Origin: an uncultured Coriobacteriaceae bacterium
GTDB taxonomy: Bacteria; Actinomycetota; Coriobacteriia; Coriobacteriales; Atopobiaceae
Length of the DNA stretch: 64,000 bases
Reading direction: 5' to 3'
Assembly (NCBI GenBank): GCA_902786015.1
Contig: CADAAU010000008.1
Location: forward strand, 1 to 64,000
The notes below the pieces were generated by a model. The model had not been told where the DNA came from and ran no database searches. It saw only the letters and a program-made list of their open reading frames with translations. Shown here in pieces: positions 46,228-55,628 of the stretch. The translations under genes were made by a program, and so were the position numbers. Position 1 is the first letter of the stretch. The number at the start of each line of letters is the position of its first letter.

Positions 46228-46266
46228 AAAAAAGGCCGCTCGCGTTGAACTGCTACGCGAACGGCC
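46228..46266 (-). terminator. Intrinsic terminator of leuS
   Basis: Minus strand stem GGCCG-t-TCGCGT with ACGCGA-g-CGGCC, 9-nt loop, followed by TTTTTT. It lies 28 nt after the leuS stop. Confidence 0.9.
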
Positions 46267-46294
46267 ACTGTCTCAGGCTCTTTTGCTTGACAAA

Positions 46295-48841
46295 CTATTT
46301 CGCGACGATATTGACCAGTCGACCTGGCACGACGATTACCTTGCGCACCGTCTTGCCTTCGATGAACTTGGTGACCGCCTCACGCGCCACAGCCTCGAGC
46401 TCGTCTTTCGGTGCATCGGCTGCCACATCAATGCGAGCACGCACCTTTCCGAGCACCTGCACGGCTATTTGAATCGTGCTCGCCTTTGCGGACTCCTCGT
46501 CGAACTCCGGCCATGGCTCGTCATACACAGACGTCTGGAAGCCAAGTGCCTCGTGATAGAGCTCCTCTGCCCAATGCGGGCAAATGGGACTGAGCATGGC
46601 GACGATGGCACGCGCCACGACGAAGGTGAGCGCAGCGTCGCGCTTGTCGATACGTACCTTGTTGAGATAAGCGCTCGCATCATTCACAAGCTCCATGACA
46701 GCGCTGATGGCCGTGTTGAACTGAGCGCGATCGAAGTCCGTCGTACACTTGATGCCCATCTCATGCATGCGACGATAGAGCTCCTTGCCTGCCGCATCGA
46801 GCTTCGCCACGTCAAGCGACACGTTAGCATCGGCCGTCTCGGCAAGCGACCATACCGTGCGCCACGCACGCTTGATGAATCGGTTCGCACCTGCCACGAC
46901 TTCCTCGTCCCAGTTAAAGTCTTTCTCGGACGGAGCAATAAAGAGGATGGCAAGCCGCATGGTGTCGGCACCATAGGGCCCTATGACGGAACTGGGTGGA
47001 ACCACGTTGCCTTTGGACTTGCTCATCGTGTCACCGTTCTTGTCCTTTACCATGCCTTGGCACAGAAGATTGGTAAACGGCTCGTCGAAATCGAGCATCC
47101 CAAGATCACGCATGACCTTAGTCCAGAAGCGAGAGTAAAGGAGGTGCAGAATAGCATGCTCAATGCCACCGATGTAATTATCTACTGGCATCCAGCGGTC
47201 CACGAGCTCCTTCGAGAAGGGAGCCTGGTCGTTGTGGGGGTCGCAGTAACGCAGATAGTACCAGCTCGAACAGGTAAAGGTATCCATCGTGTCAGTAATG
47301 CGCTTGGCAGGCTTACCACACTTGGGGCACGTCGTCTCATAGAAGGGCGCATACTCCGCAAGCGTCTCGCCAGCGCCGAGGTCGAGGTCATCCGGCAGCC
47401 TTACGGGCAAGTCCTCGTAAGGCACGGGCACGTCTCCGCAGCAGTCACAGTGAATCATGGGAATGGGATTGCCCCAGTAGCGTTGACGGCTGATGAGCCA
47501 GTCGCGCAGTCGGAACTGCACTTTGGAGCGGCCAATGCCGCGCTCCGAGAGATGGGCAATGATGGCATCTACGGCCTCGGAGTGTTTTCCACCCTTCATC
47601 CCTGTAAAGGGGCCAGACTGGATAAGATAGCCCTCGGCATCCATGGCATGATCCCAGTCCACGTTCGTAACGCGAAGACCTTGCTCGTCCTTGAGCTCTT
47701 CGTAAAGAGGATCGTCCTTCTGGGCAATAATCGGAGGAATCGGCAGGTCGTATTTACGCGCGAAGTCAAAGTCGCGCTGGTCGCCCGAGGGAACGCCCAT
47801 TACGGCGCCCGTACCGTAGTCGAGCAGGATGTAGTCGGCCACCCAAATCGGGGCAGGCGCACCCGTGAGCGGGTTTATTACATAACGACCGGTAAACACG
47901 CCATGCTTCTCGCGGTCGGAACCCTGACGATCGACCGACGAAATCTGTTCGACGGACTTCTTGAGCTCGTTGAATGCCTCTTCGTACTCAGTGCCCGCAA
48001 CAAGCTCGGCAGCCAACGGGCTCTCGGGCGGAAGCAGGAAGAACGACACGCCATAGAGCGTGTCGGCACGCGTCGTAAACACGGTGATAAGACGGTCGGT
48101 GGGGGTCACGCCATCCTCCGCTGCAAGGGCAAAGTCAATCTCGGCACCCTCAGACCTGCCAATCCAATTCCGCTGTTGGGCCTTTACGTTCTCGGGCCAA
48201 CCGGTAAGCTTGTCGAGGTCGTCGAGCAACTCCTGTGCGTAGTCGGTTATGCGCAGGTACCACTGGCTGAGCTCGCGCTTCTCGGGAACTTCGCCACAGC
48301 GCCAACACTTGCCGTCCACGACTTGCTCGTTTGCAAGCACGGTGTTGCAGCTCGGACACCAGTTCACGGGACTGGTCGCACGATACGCCAGACCCTTCTC
48401 CCACATCTTGAGGAACGCCCACTGGCCCCAACGATAGTAGTCGGGATCACACGTGCGAACAAGGCGGTCGTAGTCATAGCTAAAGCCCATGCGCTTCATG
48501 GTGGCAACTGCCGTGTCCATGTTTTGGTACGTCCAAGCGCCAGCCTGCGTCTTGTTCTTTATGGCCGCGTTCTCTGCGGGAAGACCGAAGGCGTCAAAGC
48601 CCATGGGGTGAAGAACCTCAAATCCGCGCATCCTCGCCTGACGAGCCATGGCATCGCCGATGGAGTAATTGCGTGCATGACCCATATGAAGGTCACCGGA
48701 AGGATATGGGAACATCTCGAGCACGTATTTCTTGGGGCGGTCGGACTCGTCGCGCGCCTTAAACGTGTCGCTCTTGTCCCATTCCTCCTGCCACTTTGTC
48801 TCTATGGCCTCCGCATCGTAGACGGGAATCTCGTTCGCCAT
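46295..48841 (-). CDS. leuS: Leucyl-tRNA synthetase
   Basis: Class I synthetase of 848 residues. HIGH motif [17 protein letters not shown]1 editing domain with the expected zinc-type Cys pairs (CPSCNTVL...CWRCGE), KMSKS motif TMSKSKGN, and anticodon-binding C-terminus. GAAGGAG lies 6 nt before the ATG at 48841. I saw no T-box leader. It ends at a strong terminator next to the repeat array. Confidence 0.97.
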   Translation of the reverse strand: MANEIPVYDAEAIETKWQEEWDKSDTFKARDESDRPKKYVLEMFPYPSGDLHMGHARNYSIGDAMARQARMRGFEVLHPMGFDAFGLPAENAAIKNKTQAGAWTYQNMDTAVATMKRMGFSYDYDRLVRTCDPDYYRWGQWAFLKMWEKGLAYRATSPVNWCPSCNTVLANEQVVDGKCWRCGEVPEKRELSQWYLRITDYAQELLDDLDKLTGWPENVKAQQRNWIGRSEGAEIDFALAAEDGVTPTDRLITVFTTRADTLYGVSFFLLPPESPLAAELVAGTEYEEAFNELKKSVEQISSVDRQGSDREKHGVFTGRYVINPLTGAPAPIWVADYILLDYGTGAVMGVPSGDQRDFDFARKYDLPIPPIIAQKDDPLYEELKDEQGLRVTNVDWDHAMDAEGYLIQSGPFTGMKGGKHSEAVDAIIAHLSERGIGRSKVQFRLRDWLISRQRYWGNPIPMIHCDCCGDVPVPYEDLPVRLPDDLDLGAGETLAEYAPFYETTCPKCGKPAKRITDTMDTFTCSSWYYLRYCDPHNDQAPFSKELVDRWMPVDNYIGGIEHAILHLLYSRFWTKVMRDLGMLDFDEPFTNLLCQGMVKDKNGDTMSKSKGNVVPPSSVIGPYGADTMRLAILFIAPSEKDFNWDEEVVAGANRFIKRAWRTVWSLAETADANVSLDVAKLDAAGKELYRRMHEMGIKCTTDFDRAQFNTAISAVMELVNDASAYLNKVRIDKRDAALTFVVARAIVAMLSPICPHWAEELYHEALGFQTSVYDEPWPEFDEESAKASTIQIAVQVLGKVRARIDVAADAPKDELEAVAREAVTKFIEGKTVRKVIVVPGRLVNIVAK

Positions 48842-48877
48842 GCGCATCTCCTTCGTTCGTTGGCAAAGCATCACGCA

Positions 48878-48908
48878 AGTATAGCCCAACTTAGCAGTTA
48901 CGGCACAA
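48878..48908 (-). promoter_or_regulatory. Possible leuS promoter
   Basis: Minus strand TATACT (48883-48878) with TTGTGC 19 nt upstream. The -10 is good, the -35 weak and far. Confidence 0.35.
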
Positions 48909-48935
48909 ACGAACCGGGTTCGTTAGCACCACTTT

Positions 48936-50588
48936 CTACCCTTGCGTTATGGCGCTCCAACGGTCATATCCTCCCGCAAGGTTGTAGCATTCGTATCCAA
49001 GTCCCGTGAGGATGCGATACGCGATATAGCTCCTCTGGCCACTCTTGCAATGTAGGTACACCGGCTTCTCTCGATCAATCTCTTCCACGCGATCGCGAAG
49101 CTCATCCACGGGAATGTTTTTGAACCCCTCAATCATTCCACGCGAATACTCTCCCGGCGTCCGCACATCGAGCAACGTCACGGAGCCATCGCGGGGAAGC
49201 GTGGCAACATCCTCTGGATAGAACTGTCGAAGCTTTCCCTCCAGAACGTTCTCGGCAACGAAGCCCGCCATGTTTACGGGATCTTTTGCGCTGTTGAAGG
49301 GAGGCGCGTAGCACAGCTCCAACGAAGCAAGGTCCCGAACGTTCGCCCCAAATCGGATGGCTGTGGCTATAACGTCCACACGTTTGTCTACGCCCTTTTG
49401 TCCAATCGCCTGGGCTCCCAGAAGCTTGCCCGTGCCCTTCTCCCAAAGCACCTTGAGCCCCATCATCTTTGCGCCCGGGTAATACGTTGCGTGAGAGGGT
49501 TGCGTAAGATAGGTTTTGTCGACGTCAATTCCCTGCGCCCGAGCGGATTCCTCTGTCATGCCAGTGGAAGCAGCCGCGAGGTTGAACACCTTAACAACGC
49601 TCGAACCTTGCGTGCCCGTATAGGTACGGTTCCCGCCCAACATGTTTTCTGCGACGAGACGTCCCTGGCGGTTTGCAGGTCCAGCCAGCGGAATGGCCGT
49701 CTGTGCGCCAGTAAGAAAATCGGTGACCTGAATGGCATCACCGACCGCATATACATCCTCGGCGCTGGTACGCATCCGCTCGTCCACGACAATATGCCCA
49801 CGCGGTCCACACTCGATGCCCGCAGAAACCGCAAGCGCGGACTCGGGCCGGACGCCAATGGCGAGGATGACGATGTCACAACTTATGTGTTGGCCCTTGT
49901 GGGTATTTACCACCAGTACGTCCTTGACACTTTCGATGCCCTTGAGTCCCTCGCGTAGGTGAAGATTGACGCCGTTCGCCTGCAGCTCACGATGCAAGTC
50001 GACGGCCATATCGAAGTCAAGTGACTTGATGACATGATCGGCCATTTCGAGCAGCTCAACGCTAAGTCCTCGTTCAACAAGGTTCTCGGCCATTTCGACG
50101 CCGATGAAGCCACCGCCCACGACGACCGCTCGCCTTGCCCGCGTTGCATTTGCCGACTCGCACACCCGGTCGACATCGGGAATAGACCGCACGGTAAACA
50201 CACCGGGAAGGCCTACGCCCGGAAGCGGTGGCTTTATGGGTTCTGCGCCCGGCGAAAGGAGCAGCTTGTCGTATGTCTCGCGGTATGAGGTCCCCTTTGC
50301 GTGGTCTATGACTTCGACCTCGTGCTTCGCAGTATCGATACCAACAACTTCGCTCTCGATGCGCACGTCAATGTTGAAGCGACTGTGCAGGCTACGTGGA
50401 GTCTGCACCGTGAGCTTCGAGCGCTCGTGTATGGATCCCCCAACGTAATACGGCAGGCCGCAGTTAGCAAAGCTCACATACGAACCCTTTTCGAACAAGA
50501 CGATTTCTGCCTTTTCGTCTAGTCTGCGAGCTCGACATGCTGCGCTAGCACCACCGGCAACTCCGCCTACGATAACGATCTTTGTCAT
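48936..50588 (-). CDS. cdr: CoA-disulfide reductase with C-terminal rhodanese domain
   Basis: 550 residues. The first ~440 are a FAD/NAD(P)H disulfide reductase (IVGGVAGGASAACRARR, VVVGGGFIGVEMAENL, VYAVGDA) with the single redox Cys in SFANCGLPYYVGG, which forms a mixed disulfide with CoA. The last ~100 are a rhodanese domain (LLDVRTPGEYSRG, active-site YLHCKSGQRSY). This CoADR-Rhd fusion reduces CoA disulfide or per/polysulfide. Strong RBS (AAGGGAG). It follows pckA but is separated by a long inverted repeat. Confidence 0.92.
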   Translation of the reverse strand: MTKIVIVGGVAGGASAACRARRLDEKAEIVLFEKGSYVSFANCGLPYYVGGSIHERSKLTVQTPRSLHSRFNIDVRIESEVVGIDTAKHEVEVIDHAKGTSYRETYDKLLLSPGAEPIKPPLPGVGLPGVFTVRSIPDVDRVCESANATRARRAVVVGGGFIGVEMAENLVERGLSVELLEMADHVIKSLDFDMAVDLHRELQANGVNLHLREGLKGIESVKDVLVVNTHKGQHISCDIVILAIGVRPESALAVSAGIECGPRGHIVVDERMRTSAEDVYAVGDAIQVTDFLTGAQTAIPLAGPANRQGRLVAENMLGGNRTYTGTQGSSVVKVFNLAAASTGMTEESARAQGIDVDKTYLTQPSHATYYPGAKMMGLKVLWEKGTGKLLGAQAIGQKGVDKRVDVIATAIRFGANVRDLASLELCYAPPFNSAKDPVNMAGFVAENVLEGKLRQFYPEDVATLPRDGSVTLLDVRTPGEYSRGMIEGFKNIPVDELRDRVEEIDREKPVYLHCKSGQRSYIAYRILTGLGYECYNLAGGYDRWSAITQG

Positions 50589-50658
50589 GGTCCTCTCCCT
50601 TCAACATGATTGCATTCCTACCTTATCCGATAATCCCACATCGCGACAGACATACCAA

Positions 50659-50715
50659 GGTGGCATCTCGGCCAGGAATCGAAGTCCCACTCCGTCCCCT
50701 AGCCGAGATGCCACC
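50659..50715. repeat. 18-bp inverted repeat between pckA and cdr
   Basis: Arms 50659-50676 and 50698-50715 pair with one G-U, around a 21-nt loop, 42 nt after the pckA stop. No U-tract follows on either strand, so if it terminates pckA it does so without one. Confidence 0.75.
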
Positions 50716-50756
50716 ATTCGTCCAGATAATAGTTTAATCCGCCTACAAACGCATGG

Positions 50757-52349
50757 CTACTTGGAATGCGGACCAGCTGCGCGGACCTCGGGATCCATGT
50801 TTGGATACTTGGTGGCCGCATTCTCCTCAAACATCGCAGCAAGCTTCTTTGCTTGCGTGTCGTACGCAAGCTTGTCCTTCCAAGTCCGACGCGGGTCAAG
50901 CACGATATCGGGAACGCCCTCAATGTGCGTGGGAACCTCAACGTTAAAGATGTTATGGTGTCGATAGTCCGACTTCTCGATATCGCCGTTGAGTGCGGCG
51001 GTTACCATGGCACGCGTGTAAGGAAGGTTGATGCGCTTCCCCTCTCCGTATGCGCCGCCGGTCCAACCAGTATTGATGAGGTAGACCTTGGTTCCGTATT
51101 TCTCCATGCGCTCGCCAAACATCGCCGCATAGCGCATCGGATCAAGCGGCATAAAGGGCTCGCCAAACAGCGTGGAGAACGTAGGCGTGGGCTCCGTGAT
51201 GCCGCGTTCGGTTCCAGCAACCTTGCTGGTAAAGCCACTCACAAAGTGATACATGGCTGCCTCACGCGACAGACGACTGATGGGAGGAAGCACGCCAAAC
51301 GCGTCTGCCGTGAGCATAATAACGACCTTTGGCGCTCCACCGTAGCCAAGCAACTGCGCGTTCGATATGTATTCCACCGGGTACGCGACACGTGTGTTTT
51401 CGGTATATGCCTCGTCAAAGTAGTCTGGCACTCGGCTGCCCGGCGTAAGCACGACGTTTTCGACCACCGAGCCAAAGCGAATAGCCTGGAAGATCTCCGG
51501 TTCCGTGACATAGGAGATGCGGATGGCCTTCGCATAGCAGCCACCCTCGAAGTTAAACACGCCGTCATCCGACCAACCGTGCTCGTCGTCGCCAATAAGC
51601 GCACGATGCGGGTCTGCCGAAAGCGTCGTTTTACCCGTGCCCGAAAGGCCAAAGAAAACTGCCGTATCGCCCGAAACGGGATCCATGTTGCACGAAGAGT
51701 GCATGGGAAGCACGTTCTCCTCTATGGGCATCAGGTAGTTCATGACCGAGAATATGCCCTTCTTGATCTCTCCGGAGTACTGCGTGCCCGCAATGACGAT
51801 CTTTCGGTCGGCAAAGTTGATGAGTACGACCGCCTCGGAATGGGTCCCATACTCCTCGGGATCGAGTTTGAGCAGCGGAGCAGCCAGCACAGTGAAATCC
51901 GGCTCCCCGTATTCGTCAAGCTCCTTCTTGGAAGGGCGCACGAGCATCTGTGTTACAAACAATGCCTGGCTGGCCAACTCGGTGATGACCGCAAACTTGC
52001 GCGAATACTTGCGCTGGGCACCGGCCATACCATGCACCACAAACAAGTCGTGATGCGATAGATGCCTGCACACGGCTTCTTTGATCTTTTCGTACCCCTC
52101 AATCGAGAAAGGCTTGTTGACATTGCCCCACGCAATAACGTCGTGCACATCCGGCGTATCCACAATAAAGCGGTCCTCGGGAGAACGACCGGTGTACTTG
52201 CCCGTCTTCACGCGCAACGCGCCAGTGTCCGTAAGCTTACCTTCGCGCCTCGAGAGCGCCTTCTCCACAAGCTTTGCAGGACTGCCGTCAATCAGCACGG
52301 CGCCAGTGCGGTCACATATCCCACACTTTGTAAGCTCGTCGTCGATCAT
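50757..52349 (-). CDS. pckA: Phosphoenolpyruvate carboxykinase (ATP)
   Basis: Interconverts oxaloacetate and PEP with ATP/ADP. GLSGTGKTTLSAD is the kinase-1a P-loop, with TGRSPEDRFIVD and HGWSDDGVFNFEGGCYAK further on. 530 residues from the ATG at 52349 (AGAAGGAGG 4 nt upstream). In an anaerobic fermenter it may work toward oxaloacetate for energy gain; that direction is inference. Confidence 0.96.
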   Translation of the reverse strand: MIDDELTKCGICDRTGAVLIDGSPAKLVEKALSRREGKLTDTGALRVKTGKYTGRSPEDRFIVDTPDVHDVIAWGNVNKPFSIEGYEKIKEAVCRHLSHHDLFVVHGMAGAQRKYSRKFAVITELASQALFVTQMLVRPSKKELDEYGEPDFTVLAAPLLKLDPEEYGTHSEAVVLINFADRKIVIAGTQYSGEIKKGIFSVMNYLMPIEENVLPMHSSCNMDPVSGDTAVFFGLSGTGKTTLSADPHRALIGDDEHGWSDDGVFNFEGGCYAKAIRISYVTEPEIFQAIRFGSVVENVVLTPGSRVPDYFDEAYTENTRVAYPVEYISNAQLLGYGGAPKVVIMLTADAFGVLPPISRLSREAAMYHFVSGFTSKVAGTERGITEPTPTFSTLFGEPFMPLDPMRYAAMFGERMEKYGTKVYLINTGWTGGAYGEGKRINLPYTRAMVTAALNGDIEKSDYRHHNIFNVEVPTHIEGVPDIVLDPRRTWKDKLAYDTQAKKLAAMFEENAATKYPNMDPEVRAAGPHSK

Positions 52350-52740
52350 GAATCCTCCTTCTCTGGCCACTGAACTATGGGAACCATTGGCTCATCGGCC
52401 ACGCATTCAAGCTGTGTTAGCATAGCGCAACATTTTGTACAGCTTCACATCGGACGCTCAACTAGCACAATCCTAGTAAAGATACGCGAACTTTTCCCTA
52501 TTCGGCGTATATTATCGATTTATGGCGAAACAATGAAGGAAATCCATAGAAATATAACTTGTATTATATCGCATATGCTCCTACCACATAGGCTACCCGA
52601 CGGGCACCACAGAAATGGAGAAATCGCACGTCAATGCCACTCGCGGAAATTGCATCATGAAATTCGTCACCCGCAGCAAATATATGCCAAAGTGTAAACA
52701 GATTTCCATGCAGAGCTCACCCATAGAGAAAGGACGATGC
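52350..52740. other. 391-bp divergent intergenic region, pckA / epimerase
   Basis: AT-rich for this window. A minus-strand TATGCT (52424-52419) could be the pckA -10, without a clear -35. Near 52560-52575 there is TTGTATTATAT toward the epimerase. A long frame continues from 52615 into the epimerase, but the first 126 bases lack family similarity and the best RBS is at the downstream ATG. No hairpin or RNA gene was recognised. Confidence 0.5.
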
Positions 52741-53625
52741 ATGAGCGAGATAATCACCATTCATGACGATGCCATGGAAGCCAGCATAGACACGGCGGGC
52801 GCACAACTCATGAGCCTCAAGAAGGACGGAGGAGAATACCTCTGGCAGCGTGACCCCAAATGGTGGCCTCGGTGTGCTCCGGTCCTGTTCCCCATCGTGG
52901 GTAACATCCGTGACAATCGCGCCGATTCCGAACAGGGAGAGATTCGTTTTGGTCGTCACGGCCTCGCACGCAACTATGAGTTCGAGGTGACCGAGGCAAC
53001 CGAATCACTCGTACGCATGCAGCTCGAATCGTCTGACGACACCCGCGCCGCCTTTCCATATGACTTTAGACTCGAAATGACCTACGCGCTTTCCGGCGGC
53101 GCCCTCGAACAACGCTTTACCGTTACCAACATCGGTGAGGTCACCCTTCCCTTTGTGGTGGGCGGTCACCCCGCATTCAACGTTCCGGCGCCTGGCTGCG
53201 CAAACGAGGACTTTGGCGATTACGTCCTTAAGTTTGCCGAACCGTGGACCTATTCCTCCCCCACCATCAACACGACCACCGGTCTCATAGACTTCCAAAC
53301 AAGGTTCTCGCTGGTCGAGGATTCCGACACACTGCAGCTGTCGCACCGCCTCTTTGACGTCGACACCCTCATATTCGAAGACGTTCCCCGTCGCACGGTA
53401 AAGATGGTGGGACCCTCGGGCCATGGAATGCAGATTGACTTTGACGGCTTTGACTATTTTGGCGTTTGGAGCGCAGCGAACGACGCGCCGTTCGTGGCAC
53501 TCGAACCGTGGCGCGGCACTGCCACAGGCACTGACGAGAATGACGTTTTTGAGAGCAAACGCGGCATGGATCTGCTGGACGCCGGCGACACGGCCGAGTA
53601 TGCCTTCTTCATGCGTCCTCTCTAG
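52741..53625 (+). CDS. Aldose 1-epimerase family protein
   Basis: 294 residues with the galactose-mutarotase-like beta-sandwich fold: WPRCAPVLFPIVGN, catalytic-His segment VVGGHPAFNVP, and FVALEPW with the Glu base. It resembles the LacX/YeaD branch, which acts on hexoses or hexose phosphates, more than GalM. The ATG at 52741 has AAAGGA 6 nt upstream. Convergent with ackA across a large hairpin. Confidence 0.88.
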   Translation: MSEIITIHDDAMEASIDTAGAQLMSLKKDGGEYLWQRDPKWWPRCAPVLFPIVGNIRDNRADSEQGEIRFGRHGLARNYEFEVTEATESLVRMQLESSDDTRAAFPYDFRLEMTYALSGGALEQRFTVTNIGEVTLPFVVGGHPAFNVPAPGCANEDFGDYVLKFAEPWTYSSPTINTTTGLIDFQTRFSLVEDSDTLQLSHRLFDVDTLIFEDVPRRTVKMVGPSGHGMQIDFDGFDYFGVWSAANDAPFVALEPWRGTATGTDENDVFESKRGMDLLDAGDTAEYAFFMRPL

Positions 53626-53650
53626 ACCCTCACACCCAACAAATCAATCC

Positions 53651-53718
53651 GTCACGTAAGACGTCATCCCTTCTACTGGTACCAAACAACCAATAGGAGG
53701 GATGACGTCTTACGTGAC
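53651..53718. repeat. 21-bp perfect inverted repeat between convergent epimerase and ackA
   Basis: Arms 53651-53671 and 53698-53718 are exact reverse complements. The 26-nt loop continues pairing (CTACTGGT with ACCAATAG, one mismatch), so the whole folds into an about 30-bp rod. No U-tract on either side. Confidence 0.85.
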
Positions 53719-53742
53719 CTTATCAAGAAAAACGTTTGTGCC

Positions 53743-54915
53743 TTAGCCAAGCAGCTCGGCAACGTCAAGCGCGATCATGTATTCCTCGTTGGTGGGAACC
53801 ACAAGCACCTTGATCTTTGAGTCAGGCGCAGAGATGCAGCGAACCTCGTCCGAGCGAACCTTGTTTGCCTCCTCGTCAATCTTTACGCCCATCCACTCGA
53901 GCTCCTTGGCAACTCCGAGGCGCATGACATCCGAGTTCTCGCCAATTCCAGCGCTAAAGGCCATCGTGTCGAACCCGTGCATAGCCTGCGCCATCTCCAT
54001 GATGAGCTGGCTCGTACGATAGTAGAACATATCGAATGCCATCTGGCAGTTTGCGTCACCCTTGGCAGCGCCATCCTCGATGTCGCGAGAGTCAGAGCTG
54101 ATGCCAGAAAGCGCGAGCAGGCCAGACTGCTTGTTCATCATTGTGTCGACCTCATCGATGGTATAGCCCCCCTCGCGAACGAGGTAGCAAACCGTGGCGG
54201 GGTCGATCGTGCCGCACCGCGTACCCATAATCAGGCCGTCAAGCGGGGTGAGGCCCATGGTGGTATCCATGTCTTTGCCATCCTGAATGGCCGAGAGAGA
54301 AGCGCCCGAACCGAGGTGGCAACTCACGAGCTTGTGCATGTCGTCACCCAGGAACTCCTTTGCCGCGCGCCAGATGTAGCGATGGCTCGTGCCATGTGCG
54401 CCGTACTTGCGAATGTGGAGCTTGTCCACCACATCTCGCGGCAAAGCGTAGCGCCAAGCCTTCTCGGGGATGTTGTAGTGGAACGACGTGTCGGCAACGA
54501 CGACGTTGCCCTTGTCGGGGAAGAGCTCTCGACACACCTGGATGGCGTCGGCCTCAGCATAGTTGTGCAGAGGCGCCAGAGGTGCGACCTCTCGTACCCA
54601 TCCGAGCGTCTCGTCAGTAACCACCTTTGACTCGGGGAAGTACCAGCCACCCTGAACGACGCGATGGCCAATGCCGATGAAATCCTTGCCCGTGGCATTG
54701 ATGATCTCGATCACGTACTGCATGGCGTCCTTATGGGTAGGCAACGGGGCCTCGATCTTTTGCTTGCCCTCTACCGCAATGGACTCGTAGCCAACAAAAG
54801 ACCCGTCGATTCCAATACGCTCGCAGTTGCCCTTGGCATATACCTCGCGCGTGTCGACGTCAAGAAGCTGGAACTTAAGCGACGAGCTGCCAGCGTTGAT
54901 GACCAGAACGTTCAT
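53743..54915 (-). CDS. ackA: Acetate kinase
   Basis: Acetyl phosphate plus ADP to acetate plus ATP. VINAGSSSLKFQLLD at the N-terminus, GHRVVQGG, HLGSGASLSAI and FSAGIGENSD for nucleotide binding. 390 residues from the ATG at 54915 (GAGGAGAG nine bases upstream). No pta gene is nearby. Confidence 0.96.
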   Translation of the reverse strand: MNVLVINAGSSSLKFQLLDVDTREVYAKGNCERIGIDGSFVGYESIAVEGKQKIEAPLPTHKDAMQYVIEIINATGKDFIGIGHRVVQGGWYFPESKVVTDETLGWVREVAPLAPLHNYAEADAIQVCRELFPDKGNVVVADTSFHYNIPEKAWRYALPRDVVDKLHIRKYGAHGTSHRYIWRAAKEFLGDDMHKLVSCHLGSGASLSAIQDGKDMDTTMGLTPLDGLIMGTRCGTIDPATVCYLVREGGYTIDEVDTMMNKQSGLLALSGISSDSRDIEDGAAKGDANCQMAFDMFYYRTSQLIMEMAQAMHGFDTMAFSAGIGENSDVMRLGVAKELEWMGVKIDEEANKVRSDEVRCISAPDSKIKVLVVPTNEEYMIALDVAELLG

Positions 54916-54993
54916 GAGATGTTGCTCCTCTCCTCGGCGCATTTTGCGCCCTTGCAGTTAGCACCATATTAACAGTTATCGAGTCCCACAACC

Positions 54994-55332
54994 TTAGACG
55001 AGACCCTCTCCAAGAGAAGTACCTCCCAATACGTGCCAATGCAGGTGATGCACCGTCTGGCCGGCGTCATCTCCCGTGTTCGCGATCACGCGGAAGCCGG
55101 AATCCCTCACTCCCTCGGCTTTGGCAACCTCGTCAACCGCATGCGCCATAGCCGCAAGGGTCTCTGCTGGCACGTCATCCACGATGTTTGCGTAGTGCTT
55201 CTTGGGAACGACGAGAACGTGCGTCGGTGCTTGCGGATTCATGTCGCGAAACGCTGCGACAAGATCGTCCTCATACACATAGTTCGACTCGATTACGTGG
55301 TTGGCAATCTTACAAAAAATGCAGTCTTCCAT
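54994..55332 (-). CDS. HIT-family hydrolase (Hint-like)
   Basis: 112 residues. CIFCKIAN at the N-terminus and the histidine triad QTVHHLHWHVLGG. Hint-type purine nucleoside phosphoramidase is the likely activity. GAGGA seven bases before the ATG. It follows xseB on the same strand with a 16-nt gap. Confidence 0.93.
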   Translation of the reverse strand: MEDCIFCKIANHVIESNYVYEDDLVAAFRDMNPQAPTHVLVVPKKHYANIVDDVPAETLAAMAHAVDEVAKAEGVRDSGFRVIANTGDDAGQTVHHLHWHVLGGTSLGEGLV

Positions 55333-55348
55333 AGCTCATTCCTCTTTT

Positions 55349-55621
55349 CTATTCGTCGATAAAGGCACTCGATGGGGCCGAAGTCGTGTCAGGAGCAACG
55401 ACCTCTTGCGACGCATCAAGCAAAACGCGTACGCGCTGCTCGGCATCGGTAAGACGCGCGCGCAAACTGCTAAGCAACTCGACACCACGCGCATAACGCT
55501 CCAACGCAACCTCAAGCTCCAGATCTCCCGCCTCAAGAGACCGTACGATCTGCTCCAACTCGGTGGAGGCATCTCTGAAGGTAAGCTCTTCTACGTTTCT
55601 GTACTCTTGCTTTTCTGCCAT
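55349..55621 (-). CDS. xseB: Exodeoxyribonuclease VII small subunit
   Basis: 90 residues. LTFRDASTELEQIVRSLEAGDLELEVALERYARGVELLSSLRARLTDAEQRV is the complete XseB coiled core. GTGAGGA lies 4 nt before the ATG at 55621, 7 nt after the xseA stop. Confidence 0.92.
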   Translation of the reverse strand: MAEKQEYRNVEELTFRDASTELEQIVRSLEAGDLELEVALERYARGVELLSSLRARLTDAEQRVRVLLDASQEVVAPDTTSAPSSAFIDE

Positions 55622-55628
55622 GGGTTCC

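Noticed and set aside
48842-48935. T-box riboswitch for leuS
   Set aside because: The space before leuS is under 100 nt and lacks the T-box consensus and a terminator.
46283-49009. Very long plus-strand frame (908 residues) opposite leuS
   Set aside because: It is the mirror of leuS codon bias; the leuS protein has all synthetase motifs, and the plus-strand frame has no recognisable domain or RBS.
50766-52061. Plus-strand frame opposite pckA
   Set aside because: Antisense of a conserved enzyme, no domain.
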